DNA of 64,000 nucleotides from Pseudomonas fluorescens (GCF_001307155.1 NZ_CP012830.1:5888501-5952500); one strand, 5' to 3'; counted from the stretch's first letter, positions 52,215 through 60,140 are shown. The notes: generated by a model from the sequence alone, not told the origin. Made by a program: numbers and translations.

Positions 52215-52246
52215 GACCTTTCCTCGTCCCGACCAGACCTCAAGCA

Positions 52247-52471
52247 TCAGTCGTCTCTGTCGTCATGATCACGTTTGTGGTAACGACCTTCGCCCTGATC
52301 GTTGTCACGACGCTCGTATCCACGGTCATCATGGCGATCATAACGACGGTGATACTCTCGACCACGGTCGTGATCTCGACCGTACCCGTCTCCATCTTCC
52401 CAGTAAGGCCAGCAGCCTCCCAGCAGGAGAGAGCTTGAAATGGCCAGGATCATTATCGCTGTGCGCTTCAT
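52247..52471 (-). CDS. Tiny charged lipoprotein (paralogue of 53743-53895)
   Basis: 74 residues: signal MKRTAIMILAISSSLLLGGC, then WPYWEDGDGYGRDHDRGREY and a His/Arg/Asp-repeat tail. The lipobox Cys is residue 20. It shares the start MKRT, the lipobox LLLGGC and WPYW with the 50-residue protein at 53743-53895. The tail is low-complexity and highly charged. Role unknown; surface charge or metal binding are possible guesses. Confidence 0.72.
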   Translation of the reverse strand: MKRTAIMILAISSSLLLGGCWPYWEDGDGYGRDHDRGREYHRRYDRHDDRGYERRDNDQGEGRYHKRDHDDRDD

Positions 52472-52627
52472 ATGAACATCCTAAAAGCAAGGGTCAGTGC
52501 TACGGAGAAGGAATGTCGCTATCCGCCAGTTTAGTCTGGAGAGCGTTCAACCATAGTTACGACCATGAAGCGGATCAATGATTCACTAGTGAGAGACGAC
52601 ACATTAAGAAAGCAGATCCGGTGATCA

Positions 52628-52870
52628 TCAAGTCTTATTGATTTCAGGGGCGTTACCGGTGCGTCTCGCGATTTCGATCCCCCAGTCCAGCGCGTCTTCC
52701 ATGTCCAGCAGATGCGGTTTTGGGTCGCGATCCTCAAAGAGGACCGTGCCGTCAGGCTGGTAAACACCGATGAACATCTGCAACGAGCCGTCCCTCAAAA
52801 TCTTGGCCTTGACCTCGATCTTGCGTCCGTTCGAAAGCGTTTCCGAGTGGATCATATGGCGCTCAGTCAT
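52628..52870 (-). CDS. Small hypothetical protein
   Basis: 80 residues, MTERHMIHSETLSNGRKIEV, then KAKILRDGSLQMFIGVYQPD and a helical end (LDMEDALDWGIEIARRTGNA). AGAGGGA precedes the ATG. It could be a small beta-strand protein followed by one helix. Family not recognised. Confidence 0.65.
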   Translation of the reverse strand: MTERHMIHSETLSNGRKIEVKAKILRDGSLQMFIGVYQPDGTVLFEDRDPKPHLLDMEDALDWGIEIARRTGNAPEINKT

Positions 52871-52912
52871 TGCTGCATCCCTCTGGTGGTTGATAGTCGA
52901 GTACCCCGCACT

Positions 52913-52938
52913 AAAAAACCGCTCTGTGCGGGTTTTTT
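52913..52938. terminator. Terminator-like hairpin
   Basis: AAAAAACCGC / GCGGGTTTTTT around a short loop, with A and T runs on both sides. No plus-strand gene lies directly before it, so it probably insulates the small gene on the left. Confidence 0.65.
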
Positions 52939-53141
52939 ATTGCTCCTGTGTAAACCCTCGACGACGTGCCATTATCGCAGGTCGAACTTTGGCTTTGCCG
53001 CGTCCTCTACAGTTGTAGTGCTCCATCTTGAATGAAGTGACGAGAGCAGCTTGGCGATAGGAAACAAGTACGCACGTTTCAAAATGCTCAATAGTCAAAA
53101 TAGCAGTCTGAACACAAAAACTATTTATTGAGGTGCACAGC

Positions 53142-53579
53142 ATGCGAATCACACTGCTTACCCTTGCTCTAGGTGCCCTGATCACACAAGGAGCAATGGC
53201 CGCTGGAGATGGCACCACAGCCGTTGGCGGAGGCCTTGGCGGCGCACTGGGCAACATAGTTGGTCAGCAAATGGGCGGAAGCACCGGTGCAGCGATCGGC
53301 GCGGGTGTAGGAGGAGCTGCAGGCAGCGCTGTCGCTGCGCCGAGGGGCAACAAAACCAACGCAGCGATCGGCGGTGGGCTCGGGTCGGCGGGTGGTTCGG
53401 TGATTGGTCATCAGTTGGGTGGCTCAACCGGTTCCACCATTGGCGCAGGTCTTGGCGGTGCCGCGGGCGGCGCACTCGGCAATAACCTGTCCGACGATAA
53501 TCGCAATCGTGGCTCAGAGGGCAGAGGTTACAACGGTAAACACCATCATAAATACAAGAATAAGTACAAACACGATTAA
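53142..53579 (+). CDS. Exported glycine-zipper protein with two internal repeats
   Basis: 145 residues: signal peptide ending in GAMA-AGD (about residue 21), then a glycine-zipper region holding two copies of a roughly 40-residue unit (AVGGGLGGALGNIVGQQMGG and AIGGGLGSAGGSVIGHQLGG, each followed by STG..IGAG..GGAAG), and a basic tail (HHHKYKNKYKHD). Such zippers insert into or line membranes. GAGGTG sits six bases before the ATG at 53142, preferred over the ATG three codons upstream. Confidence 0.82.
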   Translation: MRITLLTLALGALITQGAMAAGDGTTAVGGGLGGALGNIVGQQMGGSTGAAIGAGVGGAAGSAVAAPRGNKTNAAIGGGLGSAGGSVIGHQLGGSTGSTIGAGLGGAAGGALGNNLSDDNRNRGSEGRGYNGKHHHKYKNKYKHD

Positions 53580-53603
53580 ACGGTTGAGTTGACGTGCACG
53601 TTC

Positions 53604-53628
53604 AAGCCCGATCTCGTGTCGGGCTTTT
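53604..53628 (+). terminator. Rho-independent terminator of the glycine-zipper gene
   Basis: AAGCCCGA / TCGGGCTT stem with a seven-base loop and TTTT tail, 25 bases after the stop. Confidence 0.88.
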
Positions 53629-53742
53629 CCCTTCACCGGATTCGCTCCAACCACCGCTATTGGCTATAAGACGCCCTCCTCCCGGCAGTCGATTGAACTG
53701 CCGGGCTCGAGACGAATCTATCCTGGCTCTGCTACTTCGAAC

Positions 53743-53895
53743 TCATGCACGGCGATACTCTTGTGCCTGATGATAGTCACCGTAGTAACGCCCACGATCA
53801 TGTCCGCGACGGTCATGGTCATGCCAATACGGCCAGCAACCACCCAGTAACAACGCCGCTGACACCACAAAAATCAAAGCAGTTGTGCGTTTCAT
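53743..53895 (-). CDS. Tiny lipoprotein, 50 residues (paralogue of 52247-52471)
   Basis: The frame begins ATG at 53895 with GGAGAAG upstream and encodes MKRTTALIFVVSAALLLGGC followed by WPYWHDHDRRGHDRGRYYGD and a short tail. The lipobox Cys20 is in the same place as in the 74-residue paralogue. The two share start, lipobox, WPYW and an Asp/His/Arg-rich body. They flank the glycine-zipper gene on the opposite strand. Confidence 0.75.
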   Translation of the reverse strand: MKRTTALIFVVSAALLLGGCWPYWHDHDRRGHDRGRYYGDYHQAQEYRRA

Positions 53896-54010
53896 TTGAT
53901 CTTCTCCGGGCAGGCCCGTGCCTGACGTTATAGTCGTTTGATGTCCTCACATTGAGGAGGTTCAAAACGCCCGATTGCCGAAGACCCCGCGCCACTGAAA
54001 TCGAAACCTG

Positions 54011-54214
54011 TCACTCATCCGCCTTGAAGTCCCCGAACTCGTGGGGCAGCTCCATCCAGGCATCAAGAGATGCGATCTGCCGCGCTACAGCCGCATCCCA
54101 TTCCGCGCCTATAGCCCTGTTCTCACGCATCATCTTATGAACAGCGACCGTAGCTTCTTCATATTCATGATGAACCTCTAACGCTTTCGCCAAAAACTCT
54201 TCTTGCCGGTTCAT
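54011..54214 (-). CDS. Small helical hypothetical protein
   Basis: 67 residues, MNRQEEFLAKALEVHHEYEE and then a second helix (WDAAVARQIASLDAWMELPH). GGAG lies about ten bases before the ATG across a run of C residues. The open frame continues to 54439, but that part has no ribosome site and unlikely composition. Family unknown. Confidence 0.6.
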   Translation of the reverse strand: MNRQEEFLAKALEVHHEYEEATVAVHKMMRENRAIGAEWDAAVARQIASLDAWMELPHEFGDFKADE

Positions 54215-54589
54215 AGGGGGGGGCTCCAAGGACAGGTAAGAAGTATTGACCTGCAACCACTGGTGCGCCAATCGGCAAGGAGTCGTACATCGGATGTGTC
54301 TGTCGGCCCCGCCGAGCCGGCGAAAAGTTTTTTTGGGTGAGAGGGTCAAGCAGCCGAAAAGAAGAGGGATCAATGAGCCCAATGCACTGGTGCGCGAGCA
54401 GTTGGCCAAAGTCGCAGCTACTTTTCCCTGTATCGGCAATCAGACTCATTGATCATTGCCCAGCTCAATGTTGGGCGATTTCCATTTAGCCAAATGGAGA
54501 TGCATGAGCACGCCGACAGCGTGCTATGCACTATTTTTTTAACAAAGCAGCTTCGGCACGTCTAATAACCTTTTGCCCCGCCCTTATAG
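54215..54589. other. No supported gene; transition to low-GC accessory DNA
   Basis: The minus-strand frames here (54011-54439 and 54165-54449) have no ribosome site or recognisable sequence. The base composition becomes more AT-rich toward the right. It probably marks the edge of the accessory region, but no direct-repeat boundary was found. Confidence 0.4.
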
Positions 54590-55090
54590 GCTCAGGAAAT
54601 ATCCCCACGCCCGCCGGTTGTCACCGAATTTAAAGCTGACTTTTACGTAGGTCCATCCGGACCGGACTCGACACTGCCAGCCATCGGCTACCGGTACATG
54701 GGTTATAAGAACGCAGATGGAAGTCTCAACGCTCATGCGCAGAAGACCATCGACACCCAGGAAGCCCTGGTTTTGACAAATTCGATACTGGATACGCTGC
54801 GACAAAAGCTTTTCAGGTTCGAGCACCTAAACACGTTACTGCAGCCGATCCGTCTCCAGCGTGGAGTGATGGCCGTCTGCGCTTGAAGTTCGACACGTTG
54901 CAGCTCTACAAGGACGGAACGCCGAACGTTACTGTTCCGCACGAGTTAGGTGGCACCGGCCCGAATTTGAAGCCTTTCACCAAGGCCTACCCCGAGTACG
55001 GTACCGGTGGTTCAAGGCAACTTATTCCAAAAACCGGGCGATCCCACTTACATTAAAGTGGATGAAGTCACTATGTTGCCGGAGAAATAA
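54590..55090 (+). pseudogene. Decayed C-terminal part of a polymorphic-type toxin, two frameshifts
   Basis: Three frames join into one protein. The first gives TEFKADFYVGPSGPDSTLPA and GYRYMGYKNADG to about 54765. After a one-base shift it reads GFDKFDTGYAATKAFQV and FDTLQLYKDGTPNVTVPHEL, then PFTKAYPEYGTGGSRQL to about 55025. After another shift it reads QKPGDPTYIKVDEVTMLPEK and stops at 55090. The pattern recalls toxin C-termini of contact-dependent (CdiA/RHS-like) proteins, from memory. It has no start or delivery domain. An intact small gene begins three bases later, the usual place for immunity. Confidence 0.62.
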
Positions 55091-55092
55091 AA

Positions 55093-55314
55093 GTGCTGAC
55101 CAACCAGCAGGCCCGCTTATCGCTCAAGGAATTGATTCATAAATACCTGAAAGGCAAAGATCCTGAGCACGATCGCCTGATCGAGATAGTTGAGAATCCT
55201 TCGCGCCAAGTGCCCATCAGAGGAGTACTTGAGCACATTAGAAAATTCAACAATGTGCAATTTACGCAACCAGAACTGGACCTGATCGACGAGCTTTTAT
55301 ACGCGTATGGGTAA
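55093..55314 (+). CDS. Orphan immunity-like protein
   Basis: 73 residues from a GTG with GGAGAAAT just upstream: LTNQQARLSLKELIHKYLKG, EHDRLIEIVENPSRQVPIRG, and an acidic helical end. The start lies two bases beyond the stop of the toxin-like pseudogene. That toxin-then-immunity order, size and acidity suggest immunity, now an orphan. Sequence alone does not prove it. Confidence 0.6.
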   Translation: MLTNQQARLSLKELIHKYLKGKDPEHDRLIEIVENPSRQVPIRGVLEHIRKFNNVQFTQPELDLIDELLYAYG

Positions 55315-55529
55315 GTCGATCTGTCATTAATAATCCTCCTGCGCGCACAATTCACATGGCCTCTTTGAGTGTGTGCCGAACTTTTTACCTTGGGCCACAC
55401 TTTCATTGATTCGACCTTGAACAAGAGAGAAATAAGCCGCCGATCATATCAGGAGCAAAACTCAACTGTAATCGATGAGCACAGCACCGTTCAGCGGTAG
55501 AGCGTGACGGAGCCGTGTAACGTTACCCC

Positions 55530-55784
55530 TCAACTGAACGGATCGGCAGGCTTCGCGATCGAATGCACGAACCACCTGAAGCCCTGTTGCAAGTTGGTCT
55601 TGGCCAGAGCCAACAGCCGCGGATCAACACCTTCAATCAGGCCGATCTGCTTGAACAACTCGCCGGCGTCAGCTTCAAGCGCCTTGATGGCGTTCATCCC
55701 GTCGATTTCAGATTGAGTCAGGTTAAGGGAGGCGAAGGCCAGAAGACATTCGCGGAACGATTGGCGATACTGTTACGCCATCAT
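55530..55784 (-). pseudogene. Broken gene resembling the Acb2/Tad1 hairpin family
   Basis: An 80-codon open frame encodes QYRQSFRECLLAFASLNLTQ, SEIDGMNAIKALEADAGELF, KQIGLIEGVDPRLLALAKTN and LQQGFRWFVHSIAKPADPFS. The pattern (LT..EID.MN.IK, R..alAKT.LQ.GF..lV..iA.P) recalls the Acb2/Tad1 helical-hairpin proteins of Pseudomonas phages. Two ATGs at 55779-55784 are followed by GCG and then an in-frame TAA (55773-55775), so translation would stop at once. No other good start exists. It is a phage relic unless an internal ATG (55697) is used. Confidence 0.5.
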
Positions 55785-55804
55785 CCATGAAAAGGAATTC
55801 GCTT

Positions 55805-56422
55805 ATGAAGCGTATTTTTGCACTTTCGCTTCTCACACTCTCCCTCACCGCTTGCGATAAACCGGCAGAAAATACCAGCCAGACAAATCAGGTGTCCGCG
55901 CAGTGCTCCAAGGATACCGATTGCAAAGGCGACCGCATCTGTGAGAGTGGCCAGTGCACTAGCCCGAACACACAAATAAGTCTCACAGCTAATCCAAAAC
56001 CTCCTGTGAATTTAACCCCACCAGCACCCAGCATCGCTTATCAGCCAATACTGATCTCGGGTGAAAAAATTGGCCCATTTACCATCAGCGGCCATGAAAT
56101 CAACTACCAGTCTCGCGCTGGCGTCATGGATATCATGGAGCAAGTGATCGACGAGCCCGAGTACGCTACCTATGTTGGGATCGAAAAAGCCTACGCATTT
56201 GGCCCCAATAAATTCGTATTAGTCATCTCTACAGGCGAAGGCGGCAACAGCTGTCCTGCCACGACCTACGCCGTGAGCTTCGATACCCAAACAGAATCTG
56301 TCGACGGCAAGACATCAATTGACGGCTGCTCGGAAACAGTTGACTCACTGGCTGATGGGAACAAGCTCATCATTAAGAAAGAGGGTGCATCCACCGAGGT
56401 GTACAACGGTTTAGTCAAATAA
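55805..56422 (+). CDS. Lipoprotein with a Cys-rich motif
   Basis: 205 residues with lipobox SLTLSLTAC (Cys17 from the ATG at 55805). A compact motif C-x5-C-x5-C-x4-C follows (QCSKDTDCKGDRICESGQC), like the small 'CxxDxDC' disulfide modules of exported proteins. The C-terminal 120 residues are a mixed alpha/beta domain beginning YQPILISGEKIGPFTI with one Cys pair (SCPATTY / IDGCSE). AAGG nine bases before 55805 favours that start over 55787. Lower GC than the core. Confidence 0.72.
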   Translation: MKRIFALSLLTLSLTACDKPAENTSQTNQVSAQCSKDTDCKGDRICESGQCTSPNTQISLTANPKPPVNLTPPAPSIAYQPILISGEKIGPFTISGHEINYQSRAGVMDIMEQVIDEPEYATYVGIEKAYAFGPNKFVLVISTGEGGNSCPATTYAVSFDTQTESVDGKTSIDGCSETVDSLADGNKLIIKKEGASTEVYNGLVK

Positions 56423-56686
56423 AGACGAAACCCAAATGAAAAACCCGGCACAGTGGCCGGGACACTCAGCAGGACGCCGAATCGGGCCTGCTGGTTGTGC
56501 ACGGCACGCAAGATCCTGGAAACGCCAGAGCGATACATTGCCGACGGCATGAAAGTCCGCCAGGCTTTGCTTTTCTTCGGCAGATCGAAGGCTGACGATG
56601 CCGGAATATCGGCATCGGTCACTTTAAGATGGGCAGCTCACTCCCCTCTGAATCGAGACTCCTCCCACAGATGGACCAACCCACCC

Positions 56687-56956
56687 TCACCTATTGCTTG
56701 ATCTCTCAACGATCAGCTGATGAATTGATGCCTCGGGCTGGGAAATAGACGGCACTTGGCCGGACCTGGATTGAATCACCAGGTACTGCTGTGTGCGGGC
56801 CGTATGAAAAACCCGATTCGCCTTCTCCATTTCTTCAAGTAGCTGTCGGTTCACAGAATAACGTCCGCAAGCAGGGCATTTGAACTCATAAAAGTTGCCT
56901 ACTGGAAAAGCTTTATCGGAGCTCCCACTACATACAACACAGACAGCAATGCTCAT
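56687..56956 (-). CDS. Small zinc-ribbon-like protein
   Basis: 89 residues. Two CxxC pairs (AVCVVCSG and FKCPACGRYSVNRQ) 25 residues apart suggest a zinc ribbon, followed by a helical part (LLEEMEKANRVFHTARTQQY). GGAGGTGG precedes the ATG at 56956. Role unknown, perhaps nucleic-acid binding. It lies immediately left of the first integrase relic. Confidence 0.65.
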   Translation of the reverse strand: MSIAVCVVCSGSSDKAFPVGNFYEFKCPACGRYSVNRQLLEEMEKANRVFHTARTQQYLVIQSRSGQVPSISQPEASIHQLIVERSSNR

Positions 56957-57004
56957 AACCACCTCCTTGCGAATGACCATTCAACTGTAGCTGATCCCTG
57001 ATTG

Positions 57005-57499
57005 TGAAAAGGCACTGCTCAGCGCAATTTGGAACTACGCCAGGGACAAGGGTTACACATCCCTGGCCAACCCCTGCGCTGGCATCAAGGGCAATAAAGA
57101 GACGGGGCGGGACACATACGTCGAGGATGAGCTCTTCAAGCGTGTGCACAACAAGGCTGATGCCGGCCTGCAAGACGCCATGGACTTGGCTTATCTGACC
57201 GGTCAGCGGGTGACCGACACGCGACTGATGAACGAACGGGATGTCCGCGACGGCCAAATTTGGTGCTTCAGGGAAAAACAAAGACCAAGCGACGAATTGA
57301 GGTGACCGGTGTGCTGAAGGTTTTGATTGATCGAATCATGTCCCGAAAAACAGAACACAAGGTCCGCTCGACGCAGCTGATCGTTACAGAGGATGGCACA
57401 CCCATGCAGGCGAGAGGTCAACTTGGGCATACGACCGTGGTTATGACAGAGCAATACATCCGAAATCGCCTAGGCAAGAAAGTCACTCCTACCAAGTAA
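57005..57499 (+). pseudogene. Tyrosine integrase relic 1 (truncated, frameshifted, internally deleted)
   Basis: Residues like ALLSAIWNYARDKGYTSLAN and DLAYLTGQRVTDTRLMNERD (first catalytic Arg) are followed by a one-base shift near 57257. The other frame then gives KTKTKRRIEVTGVLKVLIDR and ends QLGHTTVVMTEQYIRNRLGK with the His and Tyr. Compared with the relic at 61556, about 45 codons with the second catalytic Arg are missing between TEDGTPM and QARGQLG. The N-terminal core-binding part is absent. It cannot be active. Confidence 0.85.
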
Positions 57500-57500
57500 A

Positions 57501-57528
57501 TTGCGGACCAACTCCAAAATAGCGGACC
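57501..57528. repeat. Paired GCGGACC motifs after integrase relic 1
   Basis: TTGCGGACC (57501) and AGCGGACC (57521) are spaced 20 bases apart, two helical turns. A matching pair follows integrase relic 2 at 62052-62080. They may be integrase arm-binding sites. Confidence 0.5.
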
Positions 57529-57537
57529 AGAAACAAA

Positions 57538-57573
57538 CAAGGGTTTGCATCAGCTTTCGCCCGCAAACCCTTG
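57538..57573. terminator. Hairpin between integrase relic 1 and the att copy
   Basis: An 11-bp perfect stem, CAAGGGTTTGC / GCAAACCCTTG, with a 14-base loop. A related, less perfect hairpin lies at 62090-62123 in the same relative position. It may be an integrase terminator or part of the attachment site. Confidence 0.55.
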
Positions 57574-57580
57574 ATATATA

Positions 57581-57638
57581 TGGTGCCCGAAGCCGGAATC
57601 GAACCGGCACGCCCTTACGAGCGGGGGATTTTAAGTCC
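57581..57638 (-). repeat. Duplicated 3' end of tRNA-Leu (island attachment site)
   Basis: 58 bases matching the 3' part of the intact tRNA-Leu at 62132-62218 with two differences: the whole T arm, the variable arm and the anticodon loop's 3' side. The match ends abruptly at TTAAGTCC. Both copies have an integrase relic, paired GCGGA motifs and a hairpin in the same order on the left. This is the far-end att copy of the 4.5-kb island to the right. Bases 57639-57921 beyond it hold no supported gene. Confidence 0.88.
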
Positions 57639-57921
57639 GCGTATTTTTTCTTTAAAATCAATAAGATGAGTGGCTTTCCGCACCGCAAATAGAGAAAAAC
57701 ACTCAGCTTGCAGGCCTTTAAATCCAATACCTCAAAAGTAATTGCGGTGCAGAATTTGCGCCATCTACAGCCCCTTCCTCCGGCGTTCTGCCGACCGAAC
57801 ACAATCACACACTCCTGCACCACCACGACTGTGCATACAGACATCCGTCGACCTCTTCCAGACCGCTCATCGTAAAAGCGTTCGTGGCCATGCCGGACAT
57901 GAACGCATCGATCAGCGCGGG

Positions 57922-58032
57922 CATCCTACCAAGCGGTCCGGCGTCAACCTGGCAAAGAAATGGGTGACCCTGTTCCACGACACCCGCAAGCGCTTCCGTG
58001 AAGAGACGGCCGAGATCCCGATCGCCAACAGG
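57922..58032 (+). pseudogene. DUF2280-like phage protein remnant
   Basis: The frame HPTKRSGVNLAKKWVTLFHD, TRKRFREETAEIPIANRA matches the middle of DUF2280 proteins, found beside terminase genes in Pseudomonas prophages. Both ends are lost. The right end breaks exactly where an oppositely oriented metallopeptidase relic begins. Confidence 0.65.
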
Positions 58033-58436
58033 GCGATGTGGTAGAGCTCATGCTCGATCAGCGCGCAGAAGTCGGCGTCGGAACACTGGGCGCAGTAATC
58101 GGCAGCCAGGGTGGTGATGAAGGCCGGCACGTCGCCGAACCAATCGCGCATCTGTTGCTCCATCCGGGCTTTCTGCCAATCACCAGCGCGGAACGCTACC
58201 TGCTCAGCCTGGCCCAGAACTGTCCGGCCCTGCTTCTCAAAGCTGGAGGACGCCCACATGATCCGGATGCCTGCATCCAGTAGGTGGGCATGATCTTCGT
58301 TGTGAATGCTGCCGGTGCCGGAGAGGATCTCGGCTTGGAGCCACTCCCACACCTCAGGGGCGGGTGTTAGGCGAATGCCGAAATCGCTCAGTTCGGACAG
58401 CTCAAGCAATGATGACGGCGGCACTGGTCTGTTCAC
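58032..58436 (-). pseudogene. Phage metallopeptidase-like remnant (C-terminal loss)
   Basis: Starting at GTG 58436 behind GGGGAGAG, the frame gives DHAHLLDAGIRIMWASSSFE, KQGRTVLGQAEQVAFRAGDW, and ends with the zinc motif HELYH (His129, Glu130, His133). It resembles the putative phage metallopeptidase family. After HIA the sequence passes into the antisense of the DUF2280 relic, so the downstream residues to 57912 are not native. The natural third ligand region is missing. Confidence 0.68.
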
Positions 58437-58552
58437 GCGCTCTCCCCGGAGACTCTTTACCGCTGATACTCAAAACGATGACGCCGGTCTCTTGAGGCGT
58501 CTTATAGCGTCGGGCACACTTCCACTGACTCATTTAAAAAAGGAATTTACGG

Positions 58553-58807
58553 ATGCCATTCTCACCGGAAGAAAGAACCGCTTTGCTCGCCCTCAAGGGC
58601 GTAGGACCAACCGTCATTACTCGGCTTGAGCAGATGGGTATCGAATCGTTCGCCGAGCTCCGAAAATCGGATATTGGTGACATCCTGGTTCAAGCATCCG
58701 CGGCATTAGGTTCGACTTGCTGGAAGAACAGTCCTCAAGCCAGAGCAGCAATCACCGCGGCCGTCGAGCTTGCAAGGGACTCAGCAGAGCATAGCCCCAC
58801 CCGATAG
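58553..58807 (+). CDS. Small helix-hairpin-helix protein
   Basis: 84 residues, PFSPEERTALLALKGVGPTV then ITRLEQMGIESFAELRKSDI. The LKGVGPTVITRLEQMGI block is a helix-hairpin-helix, a non-specific DNA-binding motif. The end is helical (SPQARAAITAAVELARDSAE). AAGGAAT precedes the ATG. Related to small HhH proteins such as the Cdd1-type 'pathogenicity locus' family by pattern only. Confidence 0.75.
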   Translation: MPFSPEERTALLALKGVGPTVITRLEQMGIESFAELRKSDIGDILVQASAALGSTCWKNSPQARAAITAAVELARDSAEHSPTR

Positions 58808-58937
58808 GCGCGTTCGATTGCCTCCCAGTCGGGTTGCTTGGTTGTCATAGGTGTTCTCGGTAATGCTAAAGCAGGACTTGAAATGGTGGCGTGTTGCCAG
58901 TATTGGTAAGGATCAACTCAATCGCAAGGAAGGCATC

Positions 58938-59147
58938 ATGTTTGAAAACTTTAAAAACCTTCGAGGCAACACATCTTTTGGGGCTGGCAGCCCGGCCGAT
59001 GCTCGGGAGCTTGCGGTGTCAGCAGCCTTGACACTGATTCAGGCCAAGGTCTCAAACGCTCCTGCGGCAGGAGGTCAGCTTCAGTGGGAGATGGGAAACC
59101 TATCTATATATGCTGATCAGATTCAAGCCGCACTAGAAGTAAAGTGA
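58938..59147 (+). CDS. Small hypothetical protein
   Basis: 69 residues, MFENFKNLRGNTSFGAGSPA then an Ala-rich helical part (DARELAVSAALTLIQAKVSN). AAGGAAGG precedes the ATG; the open frame to 58851 is not used. Family unknown. Island cargo. Confidence 0.62.
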   Translation: MFENFKNLRGNTSFGAGSPADARELAVSAALTLIQAKVSNAPAAGGQLQWEMGNLSIYADQIQAALEVK

Positions 59148-59190
59148 GGCCAGGTGCCGCACTCATCTGCGGCACATTCCTTGTCTCCAC

Positions 59191-59742
59191 TCACTCACTC
59201 GGAACAGGGCATGCGGCGAGCAACACCACTGCGTTCCGATAAATACTATCGCCAGTTTTTTGCCCATCCAGTTTTGCAGCCGACGTTGCTATGGCTTTAG
59301 CCACAAGCTCCCTATTTGTCGAATAAGAAGCTGTTCCGAGCGGCCCTTTCTCAGCTGTCCCAAGTGTCGTACTAGCAACGCCCGCAACTCCAGCGCTTAT
59401 TCCTGGCCACAATCCCCCGGTTCCCGCCGCGGCAAGCATGCCCCCTACAACACCGAAAACACCGCCAACCACGCCTACTCCAAGTTTCGCGGCTTCAGCC
59501 GTCTTCGCTCGGCTTTCATAGAAATTGTGTACTGTCCGGCAATGTGCAGCAGCGGTTTGATAGTCGAGAAGCGCAGCAACGCTCTGGTGCTGAGCATCTA
59601 AATTCTTCGAGACCGCTTCCGGATAATTTGAAAGATTGGGTACATTCTGAGGAAGCGGAGCTAATACAGCGTCAGGCTTGGCCTCAACAATACCTGCACA
59701 AGCATTCAAAAGCAGCGCGATTGAAATGATCCTTATCACCAT
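59191..59742 (-). CDS. Lipoprotein with glycine-rich hydrophobic core
   Basis: 183 residues from the ATG at 59742 (GGAAGTGG upstream). Lipobox IALLLNAC (Cys15). The centre is a glycine-rich hydrophobic stretch (LGVGVVGGVFGVVGGMLAAA) that could insert in a membrane, as in glycine-zipper proteins. Two further cysteines (AAHCRTVH, LAACPVPSE). Prophage lysogenic-conversion proteins can look like this, but no function is claimed. Confidence 0.7.
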   Translation of the reverse strand: MVIRIISIALLLNACAGIVEAKPDAVLAPLPQNVPNLSNYPEAVSKNLDAQHQSVAALLDYQTAAAHCRTVHNFYESRAKTAEAAKLGVGVVGGVFGVVGGMLAAAGTGGLWPGISAGVAGVASTTLGTAEKGPLGTASYSTNRELVAKAIATSAAKLDGQKTGDSIYRNAVVLLAACPVPSE

Positions 59743-59802
59743 GCCCACTTCCTTCCATGTGGAAATTTTAGAGAGCATAGACCAAGTGATGGCACTTTCA
59801 CT

Positions 59803-60138
59803 CTACTTCTCTTCCTTGATGGTCAGCATTCGAACCTGGCCGCCAGTCCCGGACTCACGCCTCTTGACCATCCCGACAGTCTCGCCAGCAGATAAGCCCA
59901 TATCCATAGCGGTCAGCGCATAAGCCACCACTCCAGCATGGATCATCACGGTGAACGGGCTCACGTAGTGCCCATGAATCGCTGCGGCAAAATCGCCAAA
60001 CGCACCGATGGCGACCAGGTAGAACGAGATACTGAGCATCGGTTGCTCAATCGGGCGCACACGACGTAAGTAGTCGACTACCGCAACAACCACCAGCACA
60101 CACAGGAATGCGTCAATACCTCCCAAGATAGGACTCAT
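59803..60138 (-). CDS. Putative phage holin-type membrane protein
   Basis: 111 residues with three hydrophobic segments (FLCVLVVVAVVDYL, LSISFYLVAIGAFGDFAAAI, VMIHAGVVAYALTAMDMGL) and a charged tail. It follows the 104-residue membrane protein by two bases, the compact layout of phage lysis pairs. No holin family is firmly recognised. Confidence 0.65.
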   Translation of the reverse strand: MSPILGGIDAFLCVLVVVAVVDYLRRVRPIEQPMLSISFYLVAIGAFGDFAAAIHGHYVSPFTVMIHAGVVAYALTAMDMGLSAGETVGMVKRRESGTGGQVRMLTIKEEK

Positions 60139-60140
60139 GA

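Noticed and set aside
54165..54449. Minus-strand frame with MYDSLPIGAPVVAGQYFLPV
   Set aside because: No ribosome site, overlaps a better-supported small gene in another frame, and no family.
56266..56622. Minus-strand frame of 118 codons downstream of the Cys-module lipoprotein
   Set aside because: It overlaps the lipoprotein gene antisense, and part of it is the hairpin CCCGGCACAGTGGCCGGG. Its upstream half (DADIPASSAFDLPKKSKAWR) looks protein-like and could be a phage remnant, but there is not enough to claim it.
57581..57638. A second functional tRNA-Leu
   Set aside because: Only the 3' 58 bases are present; acceptor 5' strand and D arm are missing.
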